DNA of 7,109 bases from Streptosporangiaceae bacterium (GTDB lineage Bacteria > Actinomycetota > Actinomycetes > Streptosporangiales > Streptosporangiaceae). The stretch lies in assembly GCA_030042885.1 (NCBI GenBank), contig JASHYW010000609.1, forward strand, positions 1 to 7,109, given 5' to 3'. Below, piece after piece: positions 6,021 to 7,109 of this stretch. A program made the translations under genes and the position numbers. The notes beneath the pieces were generated by a model. That model worked only from the letters and a program-made list of their open reading frames with translations, was not told the DNA's origin and searched no databases. The stretch's first letter is position 1. Each line of letters starts with the position of its first letter.

Positions 6021-6533
6021 ATGCGCGAGATCGCATACGGGGTCCGGGGATTTCTCACAGTGCGCAAGGATGCCTTGCGCGTGCCCTTGAGCGGGTCGTT
6101 GACACTCCACGCGGATAGGGACTCAGGTCTGTTCACTGGGGACCTCGTGCTCCACCAGGCCACCATCAGCCGGACGGTCCTTGGTGCCAGGCTCTTCAGC
6201 GCTGCCGTCCAGATCAAGGCCGAGTCCCCCGTCATCGGCAAAGTCGACCAGGAAGGCCGGATGTTTGCCACGGTCACAGTCGACGCGGTCATAGCCGCCG
6301 TCCACGCTGCCGGGCTGACGTTGATTAGCGGCGGCTCATGCCACACCGCCACTCACGCTGTTGTACCACTGCGCTCCAAGCCCGGATTCAACCTCGAGCG
6401 AGGCGGCCGCCTGGCCGGCAGATACCAGCGGCCGCCGTTTACCGGGTGTGGGTGGATCACTCCCCTGGTCAACCTGCTGGTGGCTGGCCCGGGGAACGCC
6501 GTGGTCATCGATCTGATCCCGCTCACACCCTGA
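6021..6533 (+). CDS. Uncharacterised actinobacterial protein, no signal peptide
   Basis: A 170-residue protein of unknown function. The C-terminal third carries a pattern I recall from secreted hypothetical proteins of actinobacteria: GGSCHTATHAVVPL (104-117), F...GG.L.G.Y near 125-136, then PPFTGCGWITPLVNLLVAGP. C107 and C143 would be the conserved cysteine pair. The alternating polar/hydrophobic pattern upstream suggests beta strands. Unlike those relatives, no hydrophobic signal segment is present: the frame is closed by a stop at 5928-5930 and the residues before 6021 are polar. The start is uncertain. ATG 6021 has GGAAAGG six bases upstream; ATG 6015 and GTG 5964 (189 residues) are alternatives. 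Codon use is actinobacterial but less strict at third positions than the LAL gene, so it may be recently acquired or decaying. It converges on the epimerase gene. Confidence 0.7.
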   Translation: MREIAYGVRGFLTVRKDALRVPLSGSLTLHADRDSGLFTGDLVLHQATISRTVLGARLFSAAVQIKAESPVIGKVDQEGRMFATVTVDAVIAAVHAAGLTLISGGSCHTATHAVVPLRSKPGFNLERGGRLAGRYQRPPFTGCGWITPLVNLLVAGPGNAVVIDLIPLTP

Positions 6534-6555
6534 GGGAGATCGCACACGGCTGACC

Positions 6556-6603
6556 TCGGTGCCGGGCCGACGGGGGAGGCGGGAGGGCCGGAGGGGGCGC
6601 CGA
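6556..6603 (+). terminator. Hairpin enclosing a G-quadruplex motif, between convergent genes
   Basis: TCGGTGCC (6556-6563) pairs with GGCGCCGA (6596-6603), with one G-U pair, around a 32-base loop. Within it are four G-runs: GGGGG (6572-6576), GGG (6581-6583), GGG (6585-6587) and GGGGG (6593-6597), with spacers of 4, 1 and 5 bases, which meets the usual quadruplex rule. No T-run follows. Its place, 22 bases after the small CDS and before the convergent epimerase stop, fits transcription arrest, but that is inference. Confidence 0.3.
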
Positions 6604-6627
6604 CGTTCTCATGTACCGCCGTGTGGT

Positions 6628-7109
6628 TCACGAGCTGGCGGAGTCTGGCTGCGATCCCCGCCGCAGGGTGTCCCGCAATGCCTCGAGCGCGGTGAAACGA
6701 GGGACCCAGCCCAGTTCCTGTTTGGCGCGGGTCGTGTCCATGATGGCCGGATGGCTGGCCGCCTCCACCCACTGCGCGACGGGCGGCAGGAAAGGCAGCG
6801 CCGCAACGGCCCGGGCCACGTACTGGGTAGGACCGGCGGGAATGGGCAGCGCGAGCAGGCCGAATTCACGGGCAATGTCTGCGGCGGTGACGATCCCGTC
6901 GCCGGCGATGTTGTAGGCACCGGGAGGCCCGGCGGCAACGACGCACTGCAGCAGGGCTTGGCCAAGGTCCTGTTCGTGTACCAGTTGCACTGGGAGCGTG
7001 GGCACCAGCATCGGTACCGGCACCGGGAGCCGACCAGCCCGGCTGGTCACGGCGCGGGCCAGCGGTGCCAGCGGCCCGGGCAGGAGGTCCTTGGCGCCCA
7101 CGGCGTGCG
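6628..7109 (-). CDS. NAD-dependent epimerase/dehydratase (extended SDR), N-terminus outside window
   Basis: The last 159 residues of a nucleotide-sugar epimerase/dehydratase-like oxidoreductase. Visible family landmarks are VHEQDLGQALLQCV, the counterpart of the conserved VHVDDVA segment, then GAYNIAGDGIVTAADIARE, and near the end RAKQELGWVPRFTALEALRD, the usual extended-SDR tail. The NAD-binding GxxGxxG and the catalytic Tyr-Lys pair lie beyond the right edge, so substrate and activity cannot be judged. The GTG near 7101 is an internal Val, because the frame stays open to the edge (HAVGAKDLLPG). The stop is TGA at 6628-6630. It converges on the small CDS with a 94-base gap. Confidence 0.9.
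   Translation of the reverse strand, partial: HAVGAKDLLPGPLAPLARAVTSRAGRLPVPVPMLVPTLPVQLVHEQDLGQALLQCVVAAGPPGAYNIAGDGIVTAADIAREFGLLALPIPAGPTQYVARAVAALPFLPPVAQWVEAASHPAIMDTTRAKQELGWVPRFTALEALRDTLRRGSQPDSASS

Noticed and set aside
7099..7101. GTG near 7101 as the epimerase start
   Set aside because: The frame stays open to the window edge and the product would lack the whole NAD-binding half, so this is an internal Val.

Overview
The window comes from a high-GC actinobacterium. Coding DNA is strongly G/C-biased at third codon positions, GTG starts occur, and every recognisable gene is of a type common in that phylum: a mycobacterial-type carotenoid oxygenase, a large ATP-binding LuxR (LAL) regulator, an extended-SDR epimerase and an actinobacterial hypothetical protein. 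The sequence does not allow a genus to be named.

Layout, left to right. (1) 1-1375, minus strand: a carotenoid cleavage oxygenase with all four iron-ligand histidines, whose last few codons are cut by the left edge. (2) 1511-2440, minus strand: a LysR-type regulator 135 bases upstream of the oxygenase in the same direction, so it may control it. (3) 2441-2844: a 404-base divergent spacer rich in dyads, with two similar 34-base direct repeats, one about 70 bases from each flanking gene's control region. This is the least explained part of the window. (4) 2845-5616, plus strand: a 923-residue LAL regulator with Walker A and B motifs at the N-terminus and a LuxR helix-turn-helix at the C-terminus. 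(5) 5617-6020: a gene-poor stretch holding the first 28 codons of an alpha/beta-hydrolase gene with its ribosome binding site, cut off almost against the end of the LAL gene, plus a perfect 12-base palindrome. (6) 6021-6533, plus strand: a small protein of unknown function resembling the C-terminal part of secreted actinobacterial hypothetical proteins but without a signal peptide. (7) 6534-6627: a convergent spacer with a four-tract G-quadruplex motif inside a hairpin. (8) 6628-7109, minus strand: the C-terminal part of an NAD-dependent epimerase/dehydratase, cut by the right edge.

How the parts fit together: two regulators (LysR and LAL) diverge from one complex control region, with an oxygenase downstream of the LysR gene. 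A LysR-controlled oxygenase is plausible but not shown. The truncated hydrolase gene marks an old rearrangement downstream of the LAL gene. No complete biosynthetic cluster, mobile element, CRISPR array, tRNA or rRNA is visible. I do not see a clearly new system. The best candidates for something undescribed are the repeated, dyad-rich LysR/LAL spacer (including a possible pair of tiny, related minus-strand peptides) and the signal-less small protein.
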